Positions 1 through 9,478 of a DNA stretch of 64,000 nt are shown here, piece by piece. A model generated the notes under the pieces. That model had not been told where the DNA came from, made no database searches, and saw only the letters and a list, made by a program, of their open reading frames with translations. The stretch comes from Oscillospiraceae bacterium (GTDB lineage: Bacteria; Bacillota; Clostridia; UBA1212), in NCBI GenBank assembly GCA_015069195.1, contig SVJA01000002.1, positions 62,001 to 126,000 on the forward strand, given 5' to 3'. How positions within the stretch are numbered: the first letter of the stretch is position 1; the number at the start of each line of letters is the position of its first letter. The position numbers and the translations under genes are program-made.

Positions 1-68
1 ATGGCGACAAGTGCCAAAGAACCTATCGGAAATGATTCTTCAGACATATGAACTCTGTCAGCGCTCAT
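1..68 (-). CDS. 5' end of an unidentified gene, cut by the window border
   Basis: An ATG at 66-68 on the minus strand is preceded by a perfect AGGAGG (about 75-80), so a gene clearly starts here and runs out of the window. Only about 22 codons are visible; they begin MSADRVHMSEESFPIG and then turn hydrophobic, perhaps the start of a membrane segment. This is too little to assign a family. It is transcribed away from the acyltransferase gene and has its own promoter-like sequence upstream. Confidence 0.7.
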   Translation of the reverse strand, partial: MSADRVHMSEESFPIGSLALVA

Positions 69-140
69 AAATTACCTCCTGGTATCTATATAAAAAATCT
101 TGTATAATCGTTCTCTTTTGTAAATTCCAAAGACAAGGAT

Positions 141-169
141 ATTGTACCATTATCTGCCGTTTCATTCAA
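141..169 (-). promoter_or_regulatory. Sigma-A promoter for the gene at the left border
   Basis: On the minus strand TTGAAT (164-169) and TACAAT (141-146) are separated by exactly 17 bp. The predicted transcription start near 134 lies about 65 nt before the ATG at 68. Seen directly; use as a promoter is inferred. Confidence 0.55.
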
Positions 170-264
170 TAAGCGTATTGACAATTTTGTAAAATTTTTC
201 TTGATTCGGTACGAAAAAATTGCAGATGAATTATTTTAGTATTTCCCCTGCAATTAAATAGAAC

Positions 265-804
265 TTATGCTTTTTTGAACTTATCTTCATTTGCTAATAA
301 GTATTTTTTCTTTTCTTCAAAGGACATGCCCCATGTATTTAAACAATACTTTTTATTTTTTTCTCTTAATTCATCTACAGTGCAAATCTTTTTAGCAGGA
401 TTACCGGCTATAACAGAATTCGGTTCCATAAAACTTTTTGTAACAACACTTCCAGCACCCACTATACAGTTATCAGCAATAGTGACACCTGGCAATATAA
501 TAGCATGCATTCCTATAAAACAATTATTTCCAATATTTATTCTACCAAACAAATCACTCGCACCTTCAACATAATAACTCAATGAAGCATCATGTGCAGT
601 AAAGCTTACAGCACCAGAAATCATAACATGATCTCCTATCGTTATTAGATATGCCTCTCGCTCACCTAAATCATCAGAAAATATCCAACAATTATCACCA
701 ATTGTCATACCCATTTTACGATAATTCGCTATCCTTATTTCATGCTGACGCATTTTCAATATCCTTTTCTGATAAAAATTCTTAAGAAAACTTCTCACAC
801 CCAC
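265..804 (-). CDS. Left-handed beta-helix (hexapeptide repeat) acyltransferase
   Basis: A 179-aa protein of the LacA/WbbJ/CysE-like O-acetyltransferase superfamily, expected to transfer an acetyl group from acetyl-CoA to a sugar or similar acceptor in the cytoplasm. Isoleucine-rich hexapeptide turns run through roughly residues 35-140 (ITIGDHVMIS, INIGNNCFIG, VTIADNCIVGAGSVVTKS), followed by the usual AGNPAKKI end of the helix. The start is GTG at 804, eight bases after a perfect AGGAGG; the next downstream ATG has no such site. It is a monocistron or a late gene after metG (38-bp gap). The acceptor is unknown. A role in surface polysaccharide modification is likely from the family but not shown by neighbours on this side. 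Confidence 0.85.
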   Translation of the reverse strand: MGVRSFLKNFYQKRILKMRQHEIRIANYRKMGMTIGDNCWIFSDDLGEREAYLITIGDHVMISGAVSFTAHDASLSYYVEGASDLFGRINIGNNCFIGMHAIILPGVTIADNCIVGAGSVVTKSFMEPNSVIAGNPAKKICTVDELREKNKKYCLNTWGMSFEEKKKYLLANEDKFKKA

Positions 805-842
805 TTGTATCGCCTCCTAGAAAACACATTTATATGAAACAT

Positions 843-2831
843 TTACGAAATCTTACTTCCCGCCGGTAGGTCACCATCGATTGTGAGCAAGCTGAGCTTT
901 TTGCCCTTTGTCGCCGCCAGAATCATTCCCTGAGACTCTACTCCGCAAAGAACGGCAGGCTTTAAGTTTGCAACGAATACAACCTTTTTGCCTATCATAT
1001 CCTCAGGTGAATAGAACTTTGCTATACCTGAAACAACCTGCTTTGTTTCGTTGCCTACATTTAACTGCATTTTGAGAAGCTTTTCGGAATTTTCAACACG
1101 CTCTGCCTCAATAACTTCTGCAACCACGAGTTTTACTTTACAGAAATCATCAATCGTTATCAATCCGTCTTCGTTAATCTCTGTTGCGGATTTCGGTTCT
1201 TCCTTCTTATCTGCAGCAACCTTTGCAGCTTCGGCAGCAGCCTTCTTTGCGGCATCAATTTTAGCAAGTTCTTCTAATTCTTTTACGGCATCAATACGGG
1301 GAAATATCGGATCACCTTTTACAACAGTTGTACCGTCTTTATAAAGTCCCCATGTAAATGCACTCTGCCATGAAGTGACATCCTCATCACCCGATATACC
1401 GAGCTGTGCCCAGATTTTTTCGGGAGTCTTAGGCATAAAGGGCTGCAGGAGCACGGATACAATTCTGATACCCTCAATAAGCACATACATCACCTGAGCC
1501 AAACGATTCTTTGAAGCTTCGTCTTTTGAAAGAATCCACGGAGCAGTCTCGTCGATGTATTTGTTAAGTCTTGAAACACACTTCCAGATTTCAACTAGTG
1601 CGTTCGGGAACTGCATTGCATCAAGATATTCGGATGCGGTCGTTGCGATTGACGAAAGCATAGAAATCACTTCATTGTCAAGCTCTTCCGACTCTCTGTC
1701 AGCCTTAGCGGGCATTGCGCCGCCGAAATATTTGAGCTGCATTGCTACAGTTCTTGAAACAAGGTTTCCGAGGTCATTTGCAAGGTCGGCATTTATACGG
1801 TTTATGAGAGCTTCATTGCTGAAGAAACCATCTGAACCAAACGGAACTTCTCTCAAAAGGAAGTATCTTATCGCGTCAGAACCGTATTTGTCGATAAGTA
1901 CAACGGGATCTACGACGTTACCCTTTGACTTTGACATCTTACCGCCGTCAAGGAGAAGCCAACCGTGTCCGTAAACTTTTTCCGGAAGCGGAAGATCAAG
2001 TGCCATAAGGATAGCCGGCCATATAATTGTATGGAATCTGATAATTTCCTTACCTACAAGATGCACCTGTGCAGGCCAATATTTTTTGAAATCCTCGCTG
2101 TCTTTTCCGTACCCGAGAGCTGTGATATAGTTTGAAAGAGCGTCAACCCAAACGTATACAATATGTTTGTCATCAAATGTAACCGGAATACCCCAGTCAA
2201 AAGTCGTTCTCGATACGCAAAGGTCCTCAAGTCCGGGACGGAGGAAGTTGTTAAGCATCTCGTTCTTTCTTGTGACAGGCTGAATGAAGTCGGGATGTGA
2301 CTCAATATAATCAATAAGTCTGTCCTGATATTTAGAAAGCTTGAAGAAATAGCTCTCCTCTTTCATTATCTCTACATCGCCGCCGCAATCGGGACACTTG
2401 CCGTCTACGAGTTGTGTCTCTGTCCAGAAAGACTCACACGGTGTACAGTAGTGACCTGAATATTCACTCTTATAAATATCTCCCTTCTCGTAAAGAGCCT
2501 TGAAAATTTTCTGAACTGCCTCTACGTGATAGTCATCAGTAGTTCTGATGAAGCGGTCGTTTGTTATATCAAGAAGCTTCCAGAGATCTTTTATACCTGC
2601 AACGATGTCGTCAACATACTGCTTAGGTGTAACGCCTTTAGCCTCTGCTTTTCTCTGAATCTTCTGACCGTGCTCATCGGTACCGGTAAGGAACATTACA
2701 TCCTCACCCTTTAATCTTCTGTAACGGGCCTCTGTATCAGCCGCAACTGTAGTATATGCATGTCCTATATGAAGATTATCACTGGGATAATAAATAGGAG
2801 TCGTTATATAGTAAGTTTTCTTGTCTGCCAT
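843..2831 (-). CDS. metG: Methionyl-tRNA synthetase
   Basis: Class I aminoacyl-tRNA synthetase that charges tRNA-Met in the cytoplasm. The 662-aa protein has the HIGH signature (LHIGHAY, residue ~22), a zinc knuckle with two CxxC pairs (CTPC and CPDC, around residues 128-148), the KMSKS loop (GGKMSKSKGN, ~297), and a C-terminal EMAP-like tRNA-binding OB domain (about 555-662: DFCKVKLVVAEV, ANLKPA). An Ala/Lys-rich linker at about 520-545 joins the catalytic part to the OB domain. This full length is normal for Firmicutes MetG with a fused C-terminal domain. The ATG follows GAGGTGAG at good spacing. It lies 75 bp behind the acyl-CoA ligase and is not part of the usual metG-tatD pair. Confidence 0.98.
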   Translation of the reverse strand: MADKKTYYITTPIYYPSDNLHIGHAYTTVAADTEARYRRLKGEDVMFLTGTDEHGQKIQRKAEAKGVTPKQYVDDIVAGIKDLWKLLDITNDRFIRTTDDYHVEAVQKIFKALYEKGDIYKSEYSGHYCTPCESFWTETQLVDGKCPDCGGDVEIMKEESYFFKLSKYQDRLIDYIESHPDFIQPVTRKNEMLNNFLRPGLEDLCVSRTTFDWGIPVTFDDKHIVYVWVDALSNYITALGYGKDSEDFKKYWPAQVHLVGKEIIRFHTIIWPAILMALDLPLPEKVYGHGWLLLDGGKMSKSKGNVVDPVVLIDKYGSDAIRYFLLREVPFGSDGFFSNEALINRINADLANDLGNLVSRTVAMQLKYFGGAMPAKADRESEELDNEVISMLSSIATTASEYLDAMQFPNALVEIWKCVSRLNKYIDETAPWILSKDEASKNRLAQVMYVLIEGIRIVSVLLQPFMPKTPEKIWAQLGISGDEDVTSWQSAFTWGLYKDGTTVVKGDPIFPRIDAVKELEELAKIDAAKKAAAEAAKVAADKKEEPKSATEINEDGLITIDDFCKVKLVVAEVIEAERVENSEKLLKMQLNVGNETKQVVSGIAKFYSPEDMIGKKVVFVANLKPAVLCGVESQGMILAATKGKKLSLLTIDGDLPAGSKIS

Positions 2832-2906
2832 TTAGCTCACCTCATTTAGTTTTAACAATATAAATATTAACGCTTTTATTCGAATTTGTACAGAGAAACA
2901 ATCTTC

Positions 2907-4634
2907 TCATACGTGTATTTTAAGAGTTTTTGCTCTTTTTTCTTCCTCTTCTTCTAAAATTCTGTAAGCAACCTTTCCTACCAATGTTTTAGGAAGTTCT
3001 TGTCTGAATTCTATATCATAAGGCATGGAATATTTTGCAATATGTTTTCTGCAGTAATCAAAAAGTTCTTTCTTTAATCCTTCGCCCGGCTCAATTCCCT
3101 GCGCAGGAACAACAAAAGCTTTTATTTTTTGCATTTTGTAATCATCTTTGACGCCGATTACACAACTTATTGAAACTTTTTCATGACCGTCGATAATATT
3201 TTCAAGCTGCGACGGATATACATTGTATCCCGATGTGACAATCATACGCTTTATTCTCTGTTTGAAATAAACAAATCCGTCCTCGTCCATAAAACCGAGG
3301 TCTCCTGTATGGAGCCATATGTGTCCGTCAGCGTGCATTCGCAATGTCTGTGCCGTTTCTTTCGGATTGTCCATATATCCGAGCATCACGGATGGACCTC
3401 TTAAACATATCTCTCCATCTGCTCCGACAGTAACCGGATTTTCAGTACCCTGTTCAACAATTGTGTAAAATGTATCAAGGAAAGGAACACCTATACTTCC
3501 TTCGCGATTAAAATCTTTAGGCGTAAGACAACTCGCCGTTACACATTCCGTCGCACCGTAGCCCTCTCTTATCTGCACGGTCGCATTATGTTCTTTCAAA
3601 AATTTATCAACCGTTTTTTTAAGTTCAACAGAGAGTGAATCGCCGCCGCAGAAAACACCTTTCAAAAACGACAAATCTACTCCGTCAAGTTCCTTGCATC
3701 TTAAAAGCGCTTCGAACAATGTCGGAACTCCCGGTATAAAATTCGGTTTCTTCTTCTTAAGTAATTTAGCATATGTTTTTATACTGAAACGCGGAACAAG
3801 TATACATTGTGCGCCGCTTATAAGTGCCGTATGAATACCGACACCCAAACCAAATCCGTGAAATATCGGCATCACAGAGAGCATTTTCATTTCTGATAAA
3901 TTTGTATAACCGCTTGCTGCGGCAGTCTGCAAACCTAAAGCGTTTATATTCATATTTGAAAGCAATATGCCTTTTGTCGTGCCTGTTGTACCGCCGCTGT
4001 AAAGAATCGCAGCAACATCATCCGCCTTCGAGTCGTCTTTTGGCAGTTCCTCTTTGTAATTCTTTCCGCTCTTTATAAAATCTTTCCAACGCAAAATATT
4101 TTCAGAAGTTTTTATTCCTCTGAATTTTCTGCCGTTTGTAAATGAATATCCGACTTGCAGCGAGAACGGAAATTCGTCTTGTATTCTTGCAACAATTATT
4201 TTTATCGGTTGTTTTACATCGGGAATTATGTCATTTATTTTCTGATAAAACTGATCGAGAGTAAGTATCGCAACACTCTTTGATGCATTTAAATAAAAAG
4301 CAATTTCTCTTTCTGCAGAAAGCGGATGAATCATATTTCCGATGGCACCGATTCGGTTGAGTGCATAAAACATATTCACCGCCTGCGGTGAATTAGGCAT
4401 TGCAATCGTTACCCTGTCGCCTTTTTGTATCCCTGCAGAAAGCAATGCCTTTGCAGTAATGTCAATTTTATTTGCAAATTCCTTGAATTTTGTTTTCTTG
4501 CCCATAAAATCATAAGCAATATTTTCAGGATATTTTTCCGCGGTTTCCAAAATAAGTTGAGAAATGGTCTTATCCGGATATTCAAGTGAATGAGGTATAT
4601 CCCCATAGTACTTAAACCAAGGCTGTTCACTCAT
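2907..4634 (-). CDS. AMP-forming acyl-CoA synthetase (long-chain fatty acid-CoA ligase type)
   Basis: A 575-aa member of the ANL adenylating superfamily, activating a carboxylic acid with ATP and then CoA. The P-loop AILYSGGTTGTTKG lies near residue 210, the A5 motif GYGATE near 360, the A7 motif HTGDLGF near 440, and the final A10 lysine in LPKTLVGKVAYR near 553. The middle of the protein resembles long-chain FadD-type enzymes more than acetate or aryl ligases, but the substrate cannot be read off. The start ATG follows GAGGA that lies in the last codons of the upstream gene (4-bp gap), so the two are probably translationally coupled. The lipid or acyl substrate may be linked to the papain-like protein, which is inference. 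Confidence 0.92.
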   Translation of the reverse strand: MSEQPWFKYYGDIPHSLEYPDKTISQLILETAEKYPENIAYDFMGKKTKFKEFANKIDITAKALLSAGIQKGDRVTIAMPNSPQAVNMFYALNRIGAIGNMIHPLSAEREIAFYLNASKSVAILTLDQFYQKINDIIPDVKQPIKIIVARIQDEFPFSLQVGYSFTNGRKFRGIKTSENILRWKDFIKSGKNYKEELPKDDSKADDVAAILYSGGTTGTTKGILLSNMNINALGLQTAAASGYTNLSEMKMLSVMPIFHGFGLGVGIHTALISGAQCILVPRFSIKTYAKLLKKKKPNFIPGVPTLFEALLRCKELDGVDLSFLKGVFCGGDSLSVELKKTVDKFLKEHNATVQIREGYGATECVTASCLTPKDFNREGSIGVPFLDTFYTIVEQGTENPVTVGADGEICLRGPSVMLGYMDNPKETAQTLRMHADGHIWLHTGDLGFMDEDGFVYFKQRIKRMIVTSGYNVYPSQLENIIDGHEKVSISCVIGVKDDYKMQKIKAFVVPAQGIEPGEGLKKELFDYCRKHIAKYSMPYDIEFRQELPKTLVGKVAYRILEEEEEKRAKTLKIHV

Positions 4635-4638
4635 TTTA

Positions 4639-5331
4639 TCATTTCCTCACAATTCCTTTTGCAAATACTCGATAAATCAATTTCCAAAGCACGGACATAC
4701 TTCCGCCTGTCACAGTGAAAAAACCAACAGTGGAAAAATAGTCAATATTGTCACGGTTGCTTTCTGCCATCAACGGAATTATATCACCTTCGTAGAAAAC
4801 ATATTCCTTCAATTCTTCGTGAAGATGCCACGGAGTATAACAGCTGAGTCTTCTGCTTCCTATGTCTACATGCATCGAACGCAATATATGAGCTACAAAT
4901 TCGGAGCAAGAATACGCCTTTGGGGTACTGAAACCATGCAATACAGGATATGCAAGCACCGAATACAAATTGTACAAGTACTTATCCCTGTCCCCCATTA
5001 TGCCGTTTACCATTCGGAGTCCTATATCGTACTGACTTTCACTTACCGGTACTTTATATATCACACAAGGAACATTTACCTTCTGTTTAAGACACAATCT
5101 GTCCGAATACTCTTTTATAGGACCCGCCATTATGGGAGTGGTATGCCTGTATCTGCCCATCGTATAAACATCTTTCAAATCTTCGGTAAAAGATATCGAT
5201 GCATGATTATATTTTTTTCGCATCATTTTTCTTATAAGACCGGCAAACTTTGTATGAGTACGAGTCAGTATGATATAAACATATTTTGTTGTATCAACTT
5301 TTTGAATTTCTTCTTCAACCTGTTTTGACAT
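4639..5331 (-). CDS. Permuted papain-like (YiiX/NlpC-P60-type) protein, function unknown
   Basis: A 230-aa protein whose arrangement fits circularly permuted papain-fold amidases: a histidine in YNHASISF near residue 42 precedes the likely nucleophile cysteine in YSCSEFVAHIL near residue 142. There is no signal peptide, so it may act in the cytoplasm or at the membrane. Members of this fold cut or transfer acyl or peptide groups; here the gene sits directly upstream of an acyl-CoA ligase with a 4-bp gap, hinting at a shared lipid or acyl substrate, but this is inference. An alternative view is a plain conserved hypothetical protein, common in Clostridia, with no assigned substrate. Confidence 0.65.
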   Translation of the reverse strand: MSKQVEEEIQKVDTTKYVYIILTRTHTKFAGLIRKMMRKKYNHASISFTEDLKDVYTMGRYRHTTPIMAGPIKEYSDRLCLKQKVNVPCVIYKVPVSESQYDIGLRMVNGIMGDRDKYLYNLYSVLAYPVLHGFSTPKAYSCSEFVAHILRSMHVDIGSRRLSCYTPWHLHEELKEYVFYEGDIIPLMAESNRDNIDYFSTVGFFTVTGGSMSVLWKLIYRVFAKGIVRK

Positions 5332-5350
5332 AATTCCAAATCTAAATAGG

Positions 5351-5389
5351 AAGCAAGGCGAGCGGCGTTTTTCGTCGCTCGCCTTGCTT
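5351..5389. terminator. Strong GC-rich hairpin between genes
   Basis: A 14-bp perfect stem (AAGCAAGGCGAGCG and its complement) extends by three more pairs around a TTTTT loop. A short T run follows on the plus strand only. It lies between the end of the Fe-S flavoprotein gene (5431) and the start of the papain-like gene (5331). A smaller GCCGCC/GGCGGC hairpin sits just before it at about 5401-5415. It probably ends or attenuates minus-strand transcription of the transhydrogenase operon. Confidence 0.6.
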
Positions 5390-5430
5390 TTATCGACTGA
5401 GCCGCCTTCGGCGGCATTAAAAACAATTTA

Positions 5431-7686
5431 TTATTTCTTTAACGGATCTTTTCCGTCAACCAAGGCAAAACGACCTTCTGCACAGAGAAGTTTTCCGCCT
5501 TCTTTCGGAAGTACACGAAGAGGTGTATTTCCGTGGTAAGTAACTTTAACTTCACACTCTTTGTCGCAAAGTACGCAGATACCTTCTTTTACGGTTTCCT
5601 TGAGCGGAACAGCCTTTGCAAGAGGAAGCTGCTCTGAAAGAGCTCCTGTCGGACATACTGATACACAAAGTCCACAGTTGTTACATTTTGTAGACTCAAG
5701 TGCCAATCCCATCTCGGGAAGAACTACTGTATCAAATCCACGACCTACAAGACCAAGTGCCGTGATACCCATAACTTCTTCACAAGTTCTTACGCAGAGA
5801 CCGCAAAGGATACATTTTTCAGGCTCACGAACGATGTACTTAGTCTTAACGGCAGGTCTCTGATGTTTTGAGCCTGCAACTCTTTCGTAGTCTGCATCGT
5901 ATTTGTCAGCATATTTTATGAGTTTACATTCAAAGTAGTCACGGCAACCGCACTCGAGACATCTTTCAGCTTCTTTCTTTGCAGCTTCTGCATCAAATAT
6001 ATCAACATACTCTTTGAAGTTTGTTTTTCTTTCTTCTGCACTTCTCTGAGCGGGAGCAAGTCTCGCCTCGATAGGTCTGTGAGCGTTTGCCTCACGAATC
6101 TGCTCGTCTGTGGGTTTTCTGATTGAGTAAATATCATATTCAGAAGTCTCCTCAAATGCAGGTTTTGCACCGCCAAGATAAAGGTGCATAGCTGCAGCAG
6201 CTTTCTTTGCCTCTCCGATAGCTGCGATAGCGATACCGGCACCACGGTTTGTAACGTCACCGCACGCAAATACTCCGTCAAGCGATGTCGTGAACAAAGT
6301 TTCGTCTGCAACGATTGTGCCTTTCTTTGTAAGTTCTACAGATTCGAAGCCTTTGTTGTTTATGCTCTGACCGATAGCCATAATTACGTTATCAACAGCG
6401 ATTTCTTCGAATGCACCTTCTACCGGTACAGGTTTGCATCTGCCGCTTGCGTCAGGCTCTCCGAGTTCCATCTTCTGAGCTTTGATAGCTGTAACTTTGC
6501 CGTCAGCGCCGAGAATCTCTACGGGATTGCAGAGGAATTTGTAGATTACGCCTTCTTCTTCAGCTTCTTCTATTTCAACTTTTTCAGCAGGCATTTCGTC
6601 ACGTGTACGTCTGTAAATTACGTATACTTCATCAGCACCTACTCTTACGGCACTTCTGCAAGCATCCATTGCAGTGTTACCACCACCTACAACGGCTACT
6701 TTCTTTCCGAGCGGAAGTGTCTCTCCGAGTGCTATGCTACGTAGGAAATCAATACCGCCGTACACGCCCTCGAGATCTTCTCCGGGGATACGCATCTTAC
6801 TGCTGGTCCAAGCACCGATTGCGATAAGTACCGCATCGTTTTCTTTTCTGAGATTTTCAAACATCTCGGCATCGGTAAGTACGTTGTTAACCATTTTAAC
6901 ACCCATACCCTCGATAGCTTCGATTTCGATATCAAGGACAGCCTTCGGGAGACGATACTCCGGAATTCCGTATCTGAGCATACCACCCATTTTAGGCATC
7001 TTGTCATAGATTGTAACATCGTGACCTTTAGCTCTGAGGAAATACGCCGCAGAAAGTCCTGCAGGACCGCCACCGATGACAGCAACTTTCTTTCCAGTCT
7101 CTACTGCAACGGCAGGTGCATACGCCTTTCCACCGTTGTTTGCAATAGATGTATCTGCTGCAAATCTCTTGAGTTGCATTATGGATACAGGCTCTTCGAG
7201 TGCTTTTCTTCTGCAGGCTGTCTCACACGGATGAGGACATACACGACCGATAGATGCAGGAAGCGGAAGCTTTTCTTTTATAAGCTCATTTGCTTCTTCG
7301 AAAAGTCCGTTTGCAATCAAACCTACATAACCCTGACAGTCTGTACCTGCCGGACACTCTCTTACACAAGGGGGACGACAATCACCGCTGTGGTCTGAAA
7401 GCATAAGCGAAAGTGCTGTCTTTCTTGCTCTCTTTACACGGTCTGTTTCGGTATTTACTACCATGCCGTCTGTAATCTTTGTGGCACAAGCTCTGAAAAG
7501 CTTCGGAGCGCCCTCTACTTCTACTACGCAGACACCGCAAGAACCGTATACCTTTACCATTTCGCTGTAACAGAGGTTAGGAATATCGATACCGTTCTCT
7601 GTTGCGACCTGAAGGATGCTTTTGCCTGCTTCTGCTTCTATCTGTTTTCCGTTAATTGTAATATTAAACATTTTCTTATCTTCCAT
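5431..7686 (-). CDS. NADPH-binding GltD-like/NuoG-N-terminal/ferredoxin fusion subunit of an Stn-type transhydrogenase
   Basis: A 751-aa multidomain Fe-S flavoprotein. In order: a plant-type [2Fe-2S] domain (about 5-80, with NLCYSEM, SCGVCV); a NuoG-type His-Cys3 [4Fe-4S] site (HSGDCRPPCVRECPAGTDC, ~97); a GltD/NfnB-like part with CPHPC..C, FAD motif VAVIGGGPAG (~201) and NAD(P) motif VAVVGGGNTAMDA (~332) followed by YRR; a 2x[4Fe-4S] ferredoxin (CILCGLCVRTC, CNNCGLCVSVCPTGA, ~640-695); and a short C-terminal Cys-rich piece (CVLCDKEC). No H-cluster motifs (TSCCPAW, MPC, ACPGGC types) are present, so it is not a hydrogenase. With the NuoE- and NuoF-like genes upstream it matches the Stn family that couples NADH and ferredoxin to NADP. 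Subunit letters are left open. ATG follows GAGGCATACAA; 13-bp gap to the NuoF-like gene. Confidence 0.85.
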   Translation of the reverse strand: MEDKKMFNITINGKQIEAEAGKSILQVATENGIDIPNLCYSEMVKVYGSCGVCVVEVEGAPKLFRACATKITDGMVVNTETDRVKRARKTALSLMLSDHSGDCRPPCVRECPAGTDCQGYVGLIANGLFEEANELIKEKLPLPASIGRVCPHPCETACRRKALEEPVSIMQLKRFAADTSIANNGGKAYAPAVAVETGKKVAVIGGGPAGLSAAYFLRAKGHDVTIYDKMPKMGGMLRYGIPEYRLPKAVLDIEIEAIEGMGVKMVNNVLTDAEMFENLRKENDAVLIAIGAWTSSKMRIPGEDLEGVYGGIDFLRSIALGETLPLGKKVAVVGGGNTAMDACRSAVRVGADEVYVIYRRTRDEMPAEKVEIEEAEEEGVIYKFLCNPVEILGADGKVTAIKAQKMELGEPDASGRCKPVPVEGAFEEIAVDNVIMAIGQSINNKGFESVELTKKGTIVADETLFTTSLDGVFACGDVTNRGAGIAIAAIGEAKKAAAAMHLYLGGAKPAFEETSEYDIYSIRKPTDEQIREANAHRPIEARLAPAQRSAEERKTNFKEYVDIFDAEAAKKEAERCLECGCRDYFECKLIKYADKYDADYERVAGSKHQRPAVKTKYIVREPEKCILCGLCVRTCEEVMGITALGLVGRGFDTVVLPEMGLALESTKCNNCGLCVSVCPTGALSEQLPLAKAVPLKETVKEGICVLCDKECEVKVTYHGNTPLRVLPKEGGKLLCAEGRFALVDGKDPLKK

Positions 7687-7699
7687 TTGTATGCCTCCG

Positions 7700-9478
7700 T
7701 CAGTTTACGCTGATTGCACCGAATTTACAGTTTGCAATACATTTTCCGCACTTGATACACTTCTCTGTGTCAATGACATGCGGGTTCTTTACGCTGCCCG
7801 AAATTGCCTGTACGGGACACTGTCTTGCACACAATGTACAACCTTTACACTTATCTGCGTCAATTGTATATGTAACAAGGCTTCTGCACTGTCCGGCAGG
7901 ACACTTTTTGTCGTAAATGTGAGCCTCATATTCGTGTCTGAAATATTTGAGTGTTGTAAGAACCGGGTTCGGAGCAGTCTGTCCGAGTCCGCAGAGCGCA
8001 CCGTCTTTTATAGATACGCAAAGCTCTTCCAAAAGCTCGATGTCTCCGTCTTTACCTTCGCCGTTTACGATACGCTCAAGAATTTCAAGCATTCTCTTTG
8101 TACCGAGTCGGCAATGTGCACATTTACCGCAAGACTCTTTTGCAGTAAAGTCAAGGAAAAATCTCGCCATATCAACCATACATGTACTTTCATCCATAAC
8201 AACCATACCGCCGGAACCCATGATAGCACCTGTTGCGGAAAGCTTCTTGTAGTCGATTACGGTATCAAGCAAGTCTGCAGGAATACATCCGCCTGAAGGA
8301 CCGCCCATCTGTACGGCTTTGAATTTCTTGTTATCTCTGATGCCGCCGCCGATACCGTAAATAACATCACGGAGTGTGCTTCCCATAGGAATTTCAACAA
8401 GACCGCCTTTGTTTATCTTACCTGTAAGAGCGAATACCTTTGTACCCTTGCTATCCTGTGTACCCATAGCTGCGAATGCTTCGCCGCCGTTGTTTATAAT
8501 CCATGCAACGTTTGCAAAAGTTTCAACGTTGTTTATATTGGAAGGTTTCTGGAAATAACCGCTTGCTGCCGGGAACGGAGGTTTAAGTCTCGGCATACCT
8601 CTCTGACCTTCGAGTGATTCGATAAGAGCAGTTTCCTCACCGCACACGAACGCACCTGCACCTGCTTTTATACGCATTTTGCAAGAGAAGTTTGAACCCA
8701 TAATGTTATCGCCGAGATAACCGCGCTCGTTTGCCTGCTTTATAGCATTTTTAAGACGGATGATAGCAAGAGGATACTCTGCACGCACGTATACGATAGC
8801 TTCTTTAGCACCGATAGCATACGCACCGATAAGCATACCTTCTATTAAAGTATGCGGGTCTCCCTCGATAACCGCTCTGTCCATAAATGCACCCGGGTCT
8901 CCCTCGTCGGCATTACATATAAGGTACTTTTCTTCTCCGGGAGAAGATTTCGCAGCATTCCATTTGAACCATGTGGGGAATCCTGCACCGCCACGACCTG
9001 CAAGTCCTGAAACTTTTATAACGTCAATAACGTCTTCCTGTGTCATTCCGCTGACAACTTTTTTGAGGGCTTCGTAACCGCCTGTTGCGATATAAGCATC
9101 AATGCTCTCCGGATCAATGTTACCGCAGTTTCTGAGCGCAACTCTTGTCTGGCTCTTCAAGTTATTTTTGTCCTCTTCGGAAATCTCGTATTTCTTTACT
9201 TTTTCATTTTCGAAATCTCCCTGTGCAATGAGAGTGAAAACTTCTTCTGCATCTTTGCCGTTTAACTGTACGTATGTACGTTTTACAACCTCTCCGTTTT
9301 CTTCTGTAAAAACATCTGCGATAGGCTCAAGGTAACACATACCGATACAACCGGTAATCGAAAGCTCGGCATCAAATTTTCCATCTTTTATAGCATTCTC
9401 GATAGCATCGTACACTTTTGCCGCACCTGCCGCAATACCACAGCTACCCTGACCGATAACTATTTTCAAATTACTCAT
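7700..9478 (-). CDS. NuoF/HydB-like NADH-binding FMN subunit with ferredoxin tail
   Basis: A 592-aa protein with a thioredoxin-like [2Fe-2S] N-terminal domain (C13, then CIGMC around residue 46), the NuoF Rossmann core that binds NADH and FMN (GRGGAGFPTWFKW near 161; CNADEGDPGAFMDRAVIEGDP near 187), the [4Fe-4S] site ESCGKCAHCRLGTKRM (~448), and a C-terminal two-cluster ferredoxin (CKGCTLCARQCPV, CIKCGKCIANCKFG). This is the domain order of bifurcating HydB/StnB-type subunits, where the FMN is the bifurcation site. It overlaps the upstream NuoE-like gene by ATGA (9475-9478), which implies coupled translation and a fixed subunit ratio. No deviation from the family is obvious. Confidence 0.93.
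   Translation of the reverse strand: MSNLKIVIGQGSCGIAAGAAKVYDAIENAIKDGKFDAELSITGCIGMCYLEPIADVFTEENGEVVKRTYVQLNGKDAEEVFTLIAQGDFENEKVKKYEISEEDKNNLKSQTRVALRNCGNIDPESIDAYIATGGYEALKKVVSGMTQEDVIDVIKVSGLAGRGGAGFPTWFKWNAAKSSPGEEKYLICNADEGDPGAFMDRAVIEGDPHTLIEGMLIGAYAIGAKEAIVYVRAEYPLAIIRLKNAIKQANERGYLGDNIMGSNFSCKMRIKAGAGAFVCGEETALIESLEGQRGMPRLKPPFPAASGYFQKPSNINNVETFANVAWIINNGGEAFAAMGTQDSKGTKVFALTGKINKGGLVEIPMGSTLRDVIYGIGGGIRDNKKFKAVQMGGPSGGCIPADLLDTVIDYKKLSATGAIMGSGGMVVMDESTCMVDMARFFLDFTAKESCGKCAHCRLGTKRMLEILERIVNGEGKDGDIELLEELCVSIKDGALCGLGQTAPNPVLTTLKYFRHEYEAHIYDKKCPAGQCRSLVTYTIDADKCKGCTLCARQCPVQAISGSVKNPHVIDTEKCIKCGKCIANCKFGAISVN

Noticed and set aside
843-2831. T-box or SAM riboswitch expected near metG
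   Set aside because: Only 75 bp separate it from the upstream gene and no T-box or riboswitch core is visible.
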